64,000 nucleotides of DNA from an uncultured Clostridium sp. GTDB taxonomy: Bacteria > Bacillota > Clostridia > Clostridiales > Clostridiaceae. Positions within the stretch are counted from its first letter, which is position 1; each line of letters starts with the position of its first letter. The stretch lies in NCBI GenBank assembly GCA_900547475.1, contig URGW01000003.1:1-64000 (forward strand), given 5' to 3'. The translations under genes and the position numbers were made by a program. Below, in pieces: positions 7,702 through 17,260 of the stretch. The notes under the pieces were generated by a model. The model did not search any database. It worked only from the letters and a program-made list of their open reading frames with translations, and was not told the origin of the DNA.

Positions 7702-7743
7702 AAAAAAACACCTCCTTGTTAATATCAACTAACAAGTTGGTGT
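7702..7743 (-). terminator. spo0A terminator whose 3' arm contains the recombinase ribosome binding site
   Basis: ACACC and CCTTGTTA on one side (7708-7721) pair with TAACAAG and GGTGT on the other (7730-7743), giving five plus seven pairs around a 2x2 internal loop. On the minus strand the stem is followed by seven T (7702-7708). The AAGGAGG of the recombinase (7711-7717) is inside the 3' arm. The stem also has a T-rich tail on the plus strand. Confidence 0.75.
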
Positions 7744-7846
7744 CTTTTATTTATTTTATAATATTTATTGGTCTAAATTTATATTTGTTGCCCTTAGCCC
7801 TTACTTTTTAAATTGCTAAAAGTCTGTATTTAAGCCATTAATAGCC

Positions 7847-8665
7847 TTAGCTTACTTTATTCTTAAGTCTTAGCTTGTCTGCTATTATTGCAATGAATTC
7901 TGAATTAGTTGGTTTACCTTTATCATTATGAACAGTATATCCAAATAACTTATTAATAGCTTCAATTTGCCCTCTTCCCCAAGCAACTTCGATAGCATGT
8001 CTTATTGCTCTCTCAACTCTTGAAGCAGTAGTATTATACTTCTTAGCTATTGAAGGATATAACTCCTTAGTTACAGCTGATAATAATTCCATATCATTAA
8101 CAACCATTGTTATAGCCTCTCTTAAATACATATATCCTTTAATATGTGCTGGTACACCTATTTCGTGAATTATGTTTGTAATTTCAGTTTCCAAATCCAT
8201 AGGTCCCCTATTACTTGTATTTATTATTTCACTTGTTGTCATTGCAACTTGTTTCTTAACAGGCTCATTTTCTACCGCTAAAGTATCATTAAACATATCT
8301 CTTATACGCTTTGTAAAAATATCCATATCAAATGGTTTTACAACATAATAATCGGCACCTAAAGTTATAGCTCTTTGTGTTATTTTATCTTGTCCAACTG
8401 CAGATAATACAACTATTCTAGGAAATTTCTCTAAATTCATTGAATTTAATCTTTCTAAAACCCCTAATCCATCTAAATGAGGCATTATAATATCTAAAAC
8501 CACTAAATCTGGTTGTCTTTCCTCAATTAATGTTAAAGCTTCCCTACCGTCTTTTGCAATTCCTGTTACAACGATATCTCTTTGATTTAGAAGATAATCA
8601 TTTAAAATACTGCAAAATTCTTTGTTATCATCAGCAATAATTACTGAAATTTTGTTTCCATCCAT
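7847..8665 (-). CDS. spo0A: Sporulation master regulator Spo0A
   Basis: Spo0A is the response regulator that commits the cell to sporulation. The 272-residue protein has the receiver domain (acidic pair at residues 12-13, phospho-acceptor Asp58 in LVVLDIIMPHLDG, Lys110 in VVKPFD). It also has the C-terminal DNA-binding domain (HEIGVPAHIKGYMYLREAI, then ASRVERAIRHAIEVAWGRG), which reads 0A boxes. Length and motifs are normal. In Clostridium it is phosphorylated directly by orphan kinases, none of which are in this window. It lies downstream of spoIVB but is separated from it by a terminator, so it is transcribed alone. The start has an AAAGGGAGAG site. Confidence 0.98.
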   Translation of the reverse strand: MDGNKISVIIADDNKEFCSILNDYLLNQRDIVVTGIAKDGREALTLIEERQPDLVVLDIIMPHLDGLGVLERLNSMNLEKFPRIVVLSAVGQDKITQRAITLGADYYVVKPFDMDIFTKRIRDMFNDTLAVENEPVKKQVAMTTSEIINTSNRGPMDLETEITNIIHEIGVPAHIKGYMYLREAITMVVNDMELLSAVTKELYPSIAKKYNTTASRVERAIRHAIEVAWGRGQIEAINKLFGYTVHNDKGKPTNSEFIAIIADKLRLKNKVS

Positions 8666-8686
8666 GTTTTCTCTCCCTTTCTACCC

Positions 8687-8714
8687 ACTATAATATATTA
8701 TTTTTAAATTTCAA
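8687..8714 (-). promoter_or_regulatory. Possible SigA-type promoter of spo0A
   Basis: On the minus strand TTGAAA (8709-8714) and TATAGT (8687-8692) are separated by 16 bases, just upstream of the ribosome binding site. No convincing SigH promoter or 0A box was seen in the 310-base gap 8666-8975, which is otherwise AT-rich and featureless apart from the spoIVB terminator. Confidence 0.4.
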
Positions 8715-8913
8715 AGTTCCAATTTCACACATAACTTATTTAACAATTCTATATTTTATAATTTAAATTAAGTTATATTTAGTTGTTTTTTAACTTCATT
8801 GAATATATTATAACATAAAATTTAAAATAAAAATAGTTTATTTTACATTATTTTGAAATTTTTTTAGGAAAATTTTAAGAAATTTTGTGTTATTTAATTT
8901 TTTAATTTAAAAC

Positions 8914-8959
8914 AACAAGATATAGCATTTTCTTTTTATTATTTTAGCTATATCTTGTT
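8914..8959. terminator. Terminator after spoIVB
   Basis: AACAAGATATAGC (8914-8926) is exactly complementary to GCTATATCTTGTT (8947-8959), with a 20-base loop and T-rich flanks on both strands. It ends the spoIVB transcript before spo0A. Confidence 0.7.
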
Positions 8960-8975
8960 AATAATTTTCTATTTT

Positions 8976-10166
8976 TTAGTTTATTATATCTGCTTCTTCA
9001 AGCATCCATTCAATATATATTCCATATCCGATGTCAGGCTTATTAATTAAAACGTGTGTAACTGCACCTACAATTTTATTATTTTGAATAATTGGACTAC
9101 CACTCATTCCTTGCACTATTCCACCTGTTTTACTTAAAAGCTCTTCATCTGTAACTCTAATTATCATGCTCTTAGGTCCACATTTATCTTGTTGTAATAA
9201 CTTAACAATTTCTATGTCATATTCCTTTGGCCCTTCTTCACCTACTGTAGTAATTATAGTAGCAGGTCCTTCTACAACTTCATTTCTAAACCCAACAGAC
9301 ATTGGTTTACTATATATAGGATTTACTAAAGGCTTATTAGTACTTCCAAATATTCCTGACGATGAATTACTTTTAATTGTTCCTATAGAACTTTTTTCAT
9401 TTATAAATAATCCTCTTAATTCACCTGGAACACCTTTTTCACCCTTACGTACACTTAAAATTGATGCTGATAATAAATCACCATCTTTAATTGTAAAGTT
9501 AGTATTAGTATCCCCATCTGTAATAGGATGACCTAATGCTCCAAAGGTATCAGTGCCTTCATGATAGAAAGTTAATGTTCCAATACCTGCAGTCGAATCT
9601 CTAACCCATAAACCTAATTTATAAGATTCACCTTCTTTAACAAGTTCAATATCCTTATTAAACTTGCATCCTTGACGCATGAATTCTACATTTACTACAT
9701 TCGTATCATTTTCTTTTATTAAAGTTCCTAATTCTTTAGCTCCTTCAATCTCTTTTCCATTTACTTTAAGTAATACATCTCCTAATTGTAATCCTGCTAT
9801 CTTTGCTGGACTACCTTCAGTTCCACCTCTAGTTTCAACATCTGAAAAACCAACAACTAAAACACCCTCAGTAGATAACTTTATTCCTACACTTGTTCCT
9901 CCAGGATATAATTTTATATCCTCTAATTTTTGTACTGCAACTGATTTTATAGGAATTAATCCTAAAAAATCAATATTTACTTTATCTTTTGATAGTTTTA
10001 CAGTATTAAATACTCCTTGATTATGCACAGCTATATCTGATACTTCAATACTATCATTAATATATATTTTTTCTGGCAAATTCAAAACACTAAAATATGC
10101 TATTAATGCCAAAATAGCTACTGGAGCAGCAATTATACTAAAATACTTTAATATTTTTTTCAACAT
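8976..10166 (-). CDS. spoIVB: SpoIVB signalling protease
   Basis: SpoIVB is the S55-family serine peptidase secreted from the forespore that triggers SpoIVFB and pro-SigK processing in Bacillus. The 396-residue protein has an N-terminal membrane anchor or signal (residues 5-28), a PDZ domain at about 110-180 (GSPAKIAGLQLGDVLLKVNG), and the peptidase domain with His in TFGALGHPITDGD and the catalytic Ser in VQGMSGSPII near residue 355. Terminators lie on both sides of it, so it has its own transcript, as expected for forespore-specific control. The start has an AAAGGAGGAG site. Confidence 0.96.
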   Translation of the reverse strand: MLKKILKYFSIIAAPVAILALIAYFSVLNLPEKIYINDSIEVSDIAVHNQGVFNTVKLSKDKVNIDFLGLIPIKSVAVQKLEDIKLYPGGTSVGIKLSTEGVLVVGFSDVETRGGTEGSPAKIAGLQLGDVLLKVNGKEIEGAKELGTLIKENDTNVVNVEFMRQGCKFNKDIELVKEGESYKLGLWVRDSTAGIGTLTFYHEGTDTFGALGHPITDGDTNTNFTIKDGDLLSASILSVRKGEKGVPGELRGLFINEKSSIGTIKSNSSSGIFGSTNKPLVNPIYSKPMSVGFRNEVVEGPATIITTVGEEGPKEYDIEIVKLLQQDKCGPKSMIIRVTDEELLSKTGGIVQGMSGSPIIQNNKIVGAVTHVLINKPDIGYGIYIEWMLEEADIIN

Positions 10167-10277
10167 TTTATCTCCTCCTTTGCTTCTGACATTACTTTTC
10201 CCTGTATCGTTTTTTTATATGCTGTATTAAGATTGTTAACATAGTCAAAAATTATTAAGTTAATAAATTTTGTATAA

Positions 10278-10318
10278 AAAAAATAAAACCATGTTAAATT
10301 ACCATGATTTTATTTTTT
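10278..10318. terminator. Terminator between recN and spoIVB
   Basis: AAAAAATAAAA-C-CATG (10278-10293) pairs with CATG-A-TTTTATTTTTT (10303-10318). It is a long stem with one mismatch that ends the upstream housekeeping operon. Confidence 0.75.
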
Positions 10319-10348
10319 ACCGTATTGCTAAACCTTATGTATGTTTTA

Positions 10349-12043
10349 TTAAATATTTTTCATTTCTTTCTTTTTTATTTCAGCAAATTTCACCATTTCT
10401 GATGCGTTTTCTATAGTGACATCACTTATTTCATCTCCACCTACCATTTTAGCAATCTCTCTAATTTTATCTTCTCTTGTTAACATTCGTATTCCTGTAA
10501 ATGTCTTTCCATCTGAAACATGCTTAGATACAAAATAATGATTATCAGAAAGTGCCGCTATTTGTGGTAAATGAGTTATACATAATACTTGATGCTTTAA
10601 TGAAACTTCATACATTTTTTCTCCAACACGTTTTCCAATAGTACCACTAATTCCAGTATCTATTTCATCAAAAATAAGTGTTGGGATTTTATCTTTATCT
10701 ACAAAAACACATTTTAAAGCAAGCATTATTCTTGATAATTCCCCACCAGATAATACTTTTTCTAATGGTTTTAAAGGTTCACCTGGATTAGCTGATACTA
10801 AAAATTGAACTTCATCATAACCTCTTGAATTCATTTCATCATTTAAATTAACTTCAATTTTTATTATTGCCTTTTCAAGTCCAACATATGATAATTCCCT
10901 TTTAATATTTATCTCTAATATCTCAGCTGCTTCAACTCTTAAATTATGAAGTTTTTTACCTATAATCTTCATTTGTTCTTCAATAATAATAAGTTTTTCT
11001 TTTAACTTATTTACTATCTCTTCAGCATTTACTAATTCATTATATTTTTCTTTTAAATTTTTTAAATTATCTAAAATCTCTTGTATGGAGTTTCCATATT
11101 TTTTCTTATATAAACTTATAGTATATATTCTTTCATTTATTTGTGCTAATCTATCTTCATCATATTGTATTTCACTACCTACATCACGAATTTCTCTTGT
11201 TACTTCTTCTAAACTATAAAACGCCTCTTCTATTTGACTTTTCTTTTCTCTTATTATTTCAGAGTGGTTTTCAACTAATGACAGTTCAGAAATAACCTTT
11301 GATAATCCTTCTAATATAGAAATTCCTTCATTTGATGAATTTAAATATCCATAAGATTTTACTAAACTATTTGATATTTTTTCTGCATTCGATAACATAT
11401 TAAATTCATCTTTTAGATCTTCTTCTTCATTAACCTTTAAATTTGCTTTTTCTATATCTTCTATCTGAAATTTAATATAATCAGCTAATTTTTCACCATC
11501 TTTATTTCCAGTTAAACTATTTATCTTTTCAACATTTTCTAAATAGTTACCTCTTAATAACTCATATTCTTTAAGTAAATCTTTTATTTTATCATAATAA
11601 AATTCATCAACATATAAAATATGAGTACCTTTATTTAATAAATTTTGATTTTGATGTTGTCCATGAATATCTAATAGCTTTTCTCTTATTTTTTTTAATT
11701 GTGATAATACAATACTTCTATTATTTACTTTTATTAAACTTTTACCATGCAATGTAGTTTCTCTACGTATAATTAGCATTTCATCTTTTTCTATGCCCAA
11801 TTCCTCTAACACTTCATAAATTTCATCATTTTCAATAGAAAATACGGCTTCTACTATTGTTTTATCTTCTCCGTATCTTATTTGATCTTTATAAAATTTT
11901 CCACCTAATACATAATCTATAGTGTCTATAAGTATTGATTTACCTGCACCAGTTTCTCCTGATAATATATTAAATCCTGCACCAAACTCAATAGATAACT
12001 CTTGAATTAATGCAAAATTATTAATATTTAATTCAATTAGCAT
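10349..12043 (-). CDS. recN: DNA repair protein RecN
   Basis: RecN is an SMC-like ATPase that acts early at DNA double-strand breaks. The 564-residue protein has Walker A at about residues 30-40 (SGETGAGKSILID), a long coiled-coil middle, the ABC signature (LSGGELSRIMLAL) and Walker B (TLIFDEIDTGISG). Length is normal. The start has an AAGGTGG site, and the gene follows argR by about 20 bases in the same operon, the usual clostridial arrangement. Confidence 0.97.
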   Translation of the reverse strand: MLIELNINNFALIQELSIEFGAGFNILSGETGAGKSILIDTIDYVLGGKFYKDQIRYGEDKTIVEAVFSIENDEIYEVLEELGIEKDEMLIIRRETTLHGKSLIKVNNRSIVLSQLKKIREKLLDIHGQHQNQNLLNKGTHILYVDEFYYDKIKDLLKEYELLRGNYLENVEKINSLTGNKDGEKLADYIKFQIEDIEKANLKVNEEEDLKDEFNMLSNAEKISNSLVKSYGYLNSSNEGISILEGLSKVISELSLVENHSEIIREKKSQIEEAFYSLEEVTREIRDVGSEIQYDEDRLAQINERIYTISLYKKKYGNSIQEILDNLKNLKEKYNELVNAEEIVNKLKEKLIIIEEQMKIIGKKLHNLRVEAAEILEINIKRELSYVGLEKAIIKIEVNLNDEMNSRGYDEVQFLVSANPGEPLKPLEKVLSGGELSRIMLALKCVFVDKDKIPTLIFDEIDTGISGTIGKRVGEKMYEVSLKHQVLCITHLPQIAALSDNHYFVSKHVSDGKTFTGIRMLTREDKIREIAKMVGGDEISDVTIENASEMVKFAEIKKKEMKNI

Positions 12044-12063
12044 TATACCCCACCTTTATAAAT

Positions 12064-12513
12064 TTAAGAAATCATATTTCTAATTTTAGAAATTAATTCT
12101 AAAGCTTTTTCATCAGTTCTAACTAATACAAAAATAGTATTATCTCCAGCTATTGTTCCTGCAACATCATTTGAATATAAAGTATCAATTGCTTCTGCAG
12201 CAGCTGATGCAGCACCTGTTAGTGTTTTTACTACAACAAATTTATCAACTTGTTCTACTCCTATAGCTGCATTTTTTAATATGCTGTAAAGTTTGTCATT
12301 TATATCACGCTCTTCTTTTGCTGAAGATATATATTTATATTTTCCTGATGCACTTTGCATTTTTACTAATTTCAATAATTTTATATCTCTAGATACAGTT
12401 GCTTGAGTTACATCATAACCTGCCTGTTTAAGTGCTTCTGCTAATTCTTCTTGCGTCTCTATATCATTATCATTAATAATCTCTAATATCTTACTATGTC
12501 TTTTTGATTTCAC
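12064..12513 (-). CDS. argR: Arginine repressor ArgR
   Basis: ArgR is a hexameric transcription factor that senses arginine. The protein has an N-terminal winged helix (RHSKILEIINDNDIETQEEL, then DVTQATVSRDI) and a C-terminal oligomerisation and arginine-binding domain (GTIAGDNTIFVLVRT with the Gly-Thr-Ile-Ala-Gly-Asp motif). I chose GTG at 12513 (149 residues, beginning MKSKRHSK) because AAGGTG lies six bases before it. The longer GTG at 12522 overlaps that site. Confidence 0.95.
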   Translation of the reverse strand: MKSKRHSKILEIINDNDIETQEELAEALKQAGYDVTQATVSRDIKLLKLVKMQSASGKYKYISSAKEERDINDKLYSILKNAAIGVEQVDKFVVVKTLTGAASAAAEAIDTLYSNDVAGTIAGDNTIFVLVRTDEKALELISKIRNMIS

Positions 12514-12613
12514 TTTAATCACCTTCTCAATTTGTTAATAAATGTACAATCCCTAGTAAAAAAATTTACTTTTTATATTAAATCTCTATTTAAATTAATA
12601 CTTTAAATGCTCT

Positions 12614-13444
12614 CTATTTATTTAATATTTTTTTTCTCAAAACATTAAAATAATCATAATTATCAAATAATAAAATTTTTGCAACATCTTTTGCTTTTTT
12701 AATTATTATAGAGCTATTATCTTTAATTTTTCTAGATTCTTGACCATCAAAAGTTAAGTAAATCTCACCATTATAATTTTCGGCTTTAATTAAAATTTCA
12801 CTACTGCTTTTTAATACTATTGGCTGCATTCCCCTAGTATGTGGACAAATAGGTGTTAATGTTATAACTTCAACATCAGGATATACAAAGGGTCCTCCTG
12901 CTGAAAATGAATATGCTGTAGAACCTGTAGGTGTTGAAACTATTAAACCATCTCCTTTAAAGCTGTAATATAACTTTTTATCTATATACACTTCAAACTT
13001 TGCCATTCTTGATAATGTTCCTCTAGCTATTACAACATCATTTAAAGCTTTACTATTAATATCTTCATTTTCATCATCGCTTTTACATTCTAAAAGTATT
13101 CTATTTTGGATAATATATTGTCCATTTTTTATTTTATTTAAAGCTTCGCCTAAATCTTGTATTTCTATACTTGATAAAAACCCCAAATTTCCTATATTTA
13201 TTCCTAAAATAGGAATATCATATTTTCCATTAATATCTCTAGCTATACCAAGTAAAGTTCCGTCTCCCCCTAAAACTATAAGTAAATCTAAATCATTATC
13301 AAATTTATATTTATTTATTTCATAGCTATTTAATACAGTTATTTTAGAGTTTTTAAATATATTTGTAATTTTTTCAATAACCAAAGATAGTATCTTTCCT
13401 TCTTTATCTTTTGAAGGGTTTAATGCTATTAAAATATTTTTCAT
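12614..13444 (-). CDS. nadK: NAD kinase
   Basis: The enzyme phosphorylates NAD+ to NADP+ in the cytoplasm. The GGDGT motif that binds the nucleotide is present (LLIVLGGDGTLLGIAR), as are the conserved GSTAYSFSAGGP loop and the C-terminal beta-sandwich. The ORF could begin 30 bases earlier, but ATG at 13444 (276 residues, MKNILIALNPSK) has an AAAGGAAAAG site at the right distance. The gene lies between tlyA and argR in the dxs-recN operon. Confidence 0.96.
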   Translation of the reverse strand: MKNILIALNPSKDKEGKILSLVIEKITNIFKNSKITVLNSYEINKYKFDNDLDLLIVLGGDGTLLGIARDINGKYDIPILGINIGNLGFLSSIEIQDLGEALNKIKNGQYIIQNRILLECKSDDENEDINSKALNDVVIARGTLSRMAKFEVYIDKKLYYSFKGDGLIVSTPTGSTAYSFSAGGPFVYPDVEVITLTPICPHTRGMQPIVLKSSSEILIKAENYNGEIYLTFDGQESRKIKDNSSIIIKKAKDVAKILLFDNYDYFNVLRKKILNK

Positions 13445-13487
13445 AATAACTTTTCCTTTACTATACTTATACACCTATAGCCAGCTT

Positions 13488-14297
13488 TTAAAGCTGGCTA
13501 TGAGATTCATTTACAACATCTTCAATTTGACTTAATTCAAAATTCCCTTCTTTTTCTTTATCCCTAGTAAAGTAAACAAGATATTCTCTGTTTCCTTCTG
13601 GCCCCTTAATTGGTGAATAGCTTAATCCTAGTACATTTAATTCATTTTCCATTAAAAAGTTTATTATTGTATTTATAACTTCTAAATGTACTTCTTTATC
13701 CCTTACAACACCTTTTTTCCCAACCTTATCTCTTCCAGCTTCAAACTGTGGCTTTATTAATGCTACAACTTCACCTTTATCTCCTAATAGTGCCTTTACA
13801 GCTGGCATTATTGTTCTTAAGGAAATAAATGATACATCTATAGATGCAAAATCTAAAGCAATACCTATGTCTTCTGGAGTTACATATCTAATGTTAGTTT
13901 TCTCCATGCAAACAACTCTCTCATCTGTTCTAAGCTTCCAAGCAAATTGTCCATATCCTACATCTACTGCAAATACCTTAGCTGCATTATTTTGAAGCAT
14001 ACAATCTGTAAATCCCCCTGTTGATGCTCCTATATCCATACATACTTTATCTGTAAGATCAATTCCAAAAGTGTTCATTGCTTTTTCTAATTTTAAGCCT
14101 CCACGGCTTACGTATTTAAGCTTCTCTCCCTTAAATACTATATCAGAATCAACTTTAACTTTTTCGCCTGCCTTATCCACTCTTTGCCCATCAACAAATA
14201 TAAGCCCAGCCATAATATTAGTCTTTGCTTTCTCTCTTGATTCACAAATTCCTTTTTCAACTAATAATATATCTAATCTTTCTTTTTTAGATGCCAT
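13488..14297 (-). CDS. tlyA: TlyA-family rRNA 2'-O-methyltransferase
   Basis: TlyA-type proteins methylate ribosomal RNA at a cytidine 2'-OH; the old name hemolysin reflects an earlier annotation. The 269-residue protein has an N-terminal S4 RNA-binding domain (RLDILLVEKG, then KYVSRGGLKLEKA) and an FtsJ-like methyltransferase domain with the SAM motif VCMDIGASTGGFTD. ATG at 14297 was chosen because AAAGGAGA lies just upstream. The stop of dxs is 11 bases away, so the two are co-transcribed. Confidence 0.94.
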   Translation of the reverse strand: MASKKERLDILLVEKGICESREKAKTNIMAGLIFVDGQRVDKAGEKVKVDSDIVFKGEKLKYVSRGGLKLEKAMNTFGIDLTDKVCMDIGASTGGFTDCMLQNNAAKVFAVDVGYGQFAWKLRTDERVVCMEKTNIRYVTPEDIGIALDFASIDVSFISLRTIMPAVKALLGDKGEVVALIKPQFEAGRDKVGKKGVVRDKEVHLEVINTIINFLMENELNVLGLSYSPIKGPEGNREYLVYFTRDKEKEGNFELSQIEDVVNESHSQL

Positions 14298-14308
14298 ATT
14301 TTTCTCCT

Positions 14309-16168
14309 TTATCCTAAAATGTTTATAACACATTTTTCTATAGCTTCTGCATCAAGCCCTGCATCTTTATATAGTAAATTAACATCTCCATGAGGAACAA
14401 AGTTATCATCAAATCCTAGGCACTTAAATTTACTCTTAAAATTAAGTTTATTTAATTCCATTAATACATAACTTCCAAATCCACCATTCATAACATTGTC
14501 TTCGATAGTTACAATGCTATATCCTTCATCAACTAACTCTTTTAACATCTCAGTATCTATAGGCTTTACAAAAGTTGCTCCTATAATTGTAGGATTAACT
14601 CCTTTTTTAATTAGCTCTTTTCTTGCAATCATAGCATGCTGTACCATTTTTCCTACAGCTATTATAGCAACCTTCTCTCCACTAATTATCTTTTCCCATT
14701 TTCCGTATTTTATTTCTTTAACTGCAATTAAATCTTCACAACAATCTGCTCCTCTTGGATATCTTATTGCAACAGGCCCATTTTGTTTTAATGCCCACTT
14801 TAGCATTATAGATAATTCCTCTAAATGCTTAGGAGCTAAAACTACCATATTAGGTACTGCACATAAATAAGATAAATCAAATATCCCTTGATGTGTTTCA
14901 CCATCGTCACCTACAATTCCTGCCCTATCTATAGCAAAAACTACAGGTAAATTTTGAATACAAACATCATGTATAACTTGATCAAAAGCTCTTTGTAAAA
15001 ATGTTGAATAAACTGCAAAAACAGGTCTTAAACCAGCGCTTGCCATACCTGCTGCAAGTGTAGTAGCATGCTCTTCCGCTATTCCAACATCAAAAAATCT
15101 ATTACTATATTTTTGAGCAAATTCTTTTAAGCCTGTACCATCTGGCATAGCTGCAGTAATAGCAACCAAATTACTATTTTTTTCAGCCAATTCTAACATA
15201 GTATCTCCAAATACTTTAGAGTATGTTTTTTTAGGTGGTATATAACTCTCACCACTTTCTAAATCAAATGGTGAAACTCCATGAAATTTATTTGGGTTTT
15301 TTTCTGCAAATTCATAGCCCTTTCCCTTATGAGTTACTGTATGAATTATTACCGGTCCATTAATCTCTTGAGCTTTACTAAACACTTCATTCATTAGCTG
15401 AATATCATGCCCATCAATAGGTCCAATATATTTAATCCCCATATTTTCAAATAGCATAGATGGTACCAATAAATGCTTTAAACTATCTTTTACTCTATGT
15501 AAATATTGAACTACTGTTTTTCCAGCATTACTATTGCTTAATGTAGAGTTTATATCTTCTTTTAATTTATTATAACTATGATCTAATCTTAATTTATTTA
15601 AATGATTTGATACTCCACCTACATTTTTAGAAATTGACATTTGGTTATCATTTAAAACTATAATCATATTAGTTTTATTAAAACCAACATCATTTAATGC
15701 CTCTAATGCCATTCCTCCAGTTAATGCTCCATCTCCTATAACTGCAATAACATTATAATCTTCCTTCTTAATATCTCTTGCTCTTGCTATACCTAAAGCT
15801 GCTGATATTGATGTACTACTATGACCAACTCCAAAAGCATCATACTTACTTTCGCTTATTTTAGGAAATCCACATAAACCATCATATTTTCTCAGTGTAT
15901 CAAACTTATCCTTACGTCCAGTTAATATTTTATGAACATAGGTTTGATGTCCAACATCCCATACTATTTTATCTTTTTCAAAGTTAAATGTTTTATATAA
16001 GCTAAGTGTTAATTCAACAACACCTAAATTTGAGGATAAATGACCTCCAGTTTTTGATACATTATCTATTAAAAATTCTCTTATTTCATCACTAAGCTTA
16101 TAAAGTTCCTTATTAGTCAAAGTTTGTACATCACGTGGATAATTTATATCCTCTAATAATTTTGACAT
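14309..16168 (-). CDS. dxs: 1-deoxy-D-xylulose-5-phosphate synthase
   Basis: DXS joins pyruvate and glyceraldehyde-3-phosphate, using thiamine diphosphate, in the first step of the MEP isoprenoid pathway. The 619-residue protein has HQTYVHKILTGR, the ThDP-binding motif GDGALTGGMALEALND, the transketolase-type catalytic region (FDVGIAEEHATT), and the C-terminal transketolase domain. ATG at 16168 (MSKLLEDI) is preferred to the ATG nine bases upstream, which abuts its ribosome binding site. It follows ispA by 17 bases, so precursor supply and prenyl synthesis are coupled in one operon. Confidence 0.97.
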   Translation of the reverse strand: MSKLLEDINYPRDVQTLTNKELYKLSDEIREFLIDNVSKTGGHLSSNLGVVELTLSLYKTFNFEKDKIVWDVGHQTYVHKILTGRKDKFDTLRKYDGLCGFPKISESKYDAFGVGHSSTSISAALGIARARDIKKEDYNVIAVIGDGALTGGMALEALNDVGFNKTNMIIVLNDNQMSISKNVGGVSNHLNKLRLDHSYNKLKEDINSTLSNSNAGKTVVQYLHRVKDSLKHLLVPSMLFENMGIKYIGPIDGHDIQLMNEVFSKAQEINGPVIIHTVTHKGKGYEFAEKNPNKFHGVSPFDLESGESYIPPKKTYSKVFGDTMLELAEKNSNLVAITAAMPDGTGLKEFAQKYSNRFFDVGIAEEHATTLAAGMASAGLRPVFAVYSTFLQRAFDQVIHDVCIQNLPVVFAIDRAGIVGDDGETHQGIFDLSYLCAVPNMVVLAPKHLEELSIMLKWALKQNGPVAIRYPRGADCCEDLIAVKEIKYGKWEKIISGEKVAIIAVGKMVQHAMIARKELIKKGVNPTIIGATFVKPIDTEMLKELVDEGYSIVTIEDNVMNGGFGSYVLMELNKLNFKSKFKCLGFDDNFVPHGDVNLLYKDAGLDAEAIEKCVINILG

Positions 16169-16185
16169 ATTTATCATTCCTTCGT

Positions 16186-17055
16186 TTAGTTTTCTCTGTC
16201 TAAAAGTTCCTTAGTTAAAACCTTTAAATCCTTGGTGTCTACAGATAAACTATCTAATATCTCAATGCTCTCTTTTGTCAGCCTTTCACATTCTTTAATG
16301 CAATATTCTAAGCCATGCATTGTGATAAAGTTACTTTTATTACTTTCTTCATCACTTAACACATTTTTCCCTAACTTTTCTGTACTACCTATAACATCTA
16401 AAATATCATCTTTTATCTGAAAAGCCAACCCTAAATTTTCCCCAAACTTTTCTAACTTCCTAATATCATCTTCTGGTGCTTCTCCAAGTATAGCTCCTGA
16501 CATTATTGAAACTTTAATAAGTGCTCCAGTCTTATTCATATGCATATATTTAAGTTCATCTTCACTTATTTTTTTACCTTCATTTATGATATCTACCACT
16601 TGACCACCTATCATACCTTCTGGTCCTGATGCAGAAGCAATCATTTCAGCTGCCACTAATGATTTTTCCCCATTTTTTAATGAAAATCTCATCATTAAAT
16701 TCATAGCTTCATTTAAAAGTGTATCTCCTGCAAGTACTGCTATATTTTCACCATATACTTTATGATTAGTAGGTTTACCTCTTCTTAAATCATCATCATC
16801 CATACAAGGTAAATCATCATGTATTAAAGAATAAGTATGAATCATTTCAATAGCTGATGAAAATTCCAATATATCTCTCCAATTTTCTTTATACATACTA
16901 TATATTAATAGCATTAATATAGGTCTTATTCTCTTACCTCCTATATTAAGACTATAGCTTGCTGAATCATAAATCACCTTATTATAAGTTCCTTTATTAC
17001 TAAAGTAATTTAGCAAAAAATCATTTATTTCTTTCTTCATTTCATTAAACTTCAT
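16186..17055 (-). CDS. ispA: Polyprenyl (geranyl/farnesyl) diphosphate synthase
   Basis: The enzyme condenses isopentenyl and dimethylallyl diphosphate into farnesyl-type chains for undecaprenol and quinone precursors. Both Asp-rich metal motifs are present: LIHDDLPCMDDDDLRRGKPT (first) and IKDDILDVIG (second). At 289 residues it has the usual length for this family. Its start overlaps the end of xseB by 11 bases. Exact chain length cannot be told from sequence alone. Confidence 0.94.
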   Translation of the reverse strand: MKFNEMKKEINDFLLNYFSNKGTYNKVIYDSASYSLNIGGKRIRPILMLLIYSMYKENWRDILEFSSAIEMIHTYSLIHDDLPCMDDDDLRRGKPTNHKVYGENIAVLAGDTLLNEAMNLMMRFSLKNGEKSLVAAEMIASASGPEGMIGGQVVDIINEGKKISEDELKYMHMNKTGALIKVSIMSGAILGEAPEDDIRKLEKFGENLGLAFQIKDDILDVIGSTEKLGKNVLSDEESNKSNFITMHGLEYCIKECERLTKESIEILDSLSVDTKDLKVLTKELLDREN

Positions 17056-17260
17056 TTTCTTTCACCACTTCAGCATTTTCTTTAATTGTTAAAAACTTGC
17101 CCTCTAACGCATCTAATGTCTTATATAACTTATTAACGATTTTACTTCCCTTTTCATATTCTTTCATAGCATCTTCTAAACTTAATTCATCATTTTCTAA
17201 TGTAGATAAAATAGCTTCTAAATTATTTAACATATCATTATAGCTTTCTTTCTTTGCCAT
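17045..17260 (-). CDS. xseB: Exodeoxyribonuclease VII small subunit
   Basis: XseB is the small helical subunit that binds XseA in several copies to form exonuclease VII, which degrades single-stranded DNA. The 71-residue protein has the family core ENDELSLEDAMKEYEKGSKI. It overlaps the end of xseA by 23 bases and ispA by 11, so all three are translationally coupled. Its GGGGGATT ribosome binding site lies within xseA. Confidence 0.95.
   Translation of the reverse strand: MAKKESYNDMLNNLEAILSTLENDELSLEDAMKEYEKGSKIVNKLYKTLDALEGKFLTIKENAEVVKENEV

Noticed and set aside
8666..8975. SigH promoter and 0A boxes before spo0A
   Set aside because: They are expected from other sporulators, but no segment matched well enough.
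9166..9531. Plus-strand ORFs opposite spoIVB, dxs, mraY, rluD and others
   Set aside because: They lack ribosome binding sites and family features and lie antisense to well-supported genes, so they are frame shadows.
16169..16185. OLE RNA between ispA and dxs
   Set aside because: OLE RNA is found in operons of this type, but here only 17 bases separate the genes, so it is absent.
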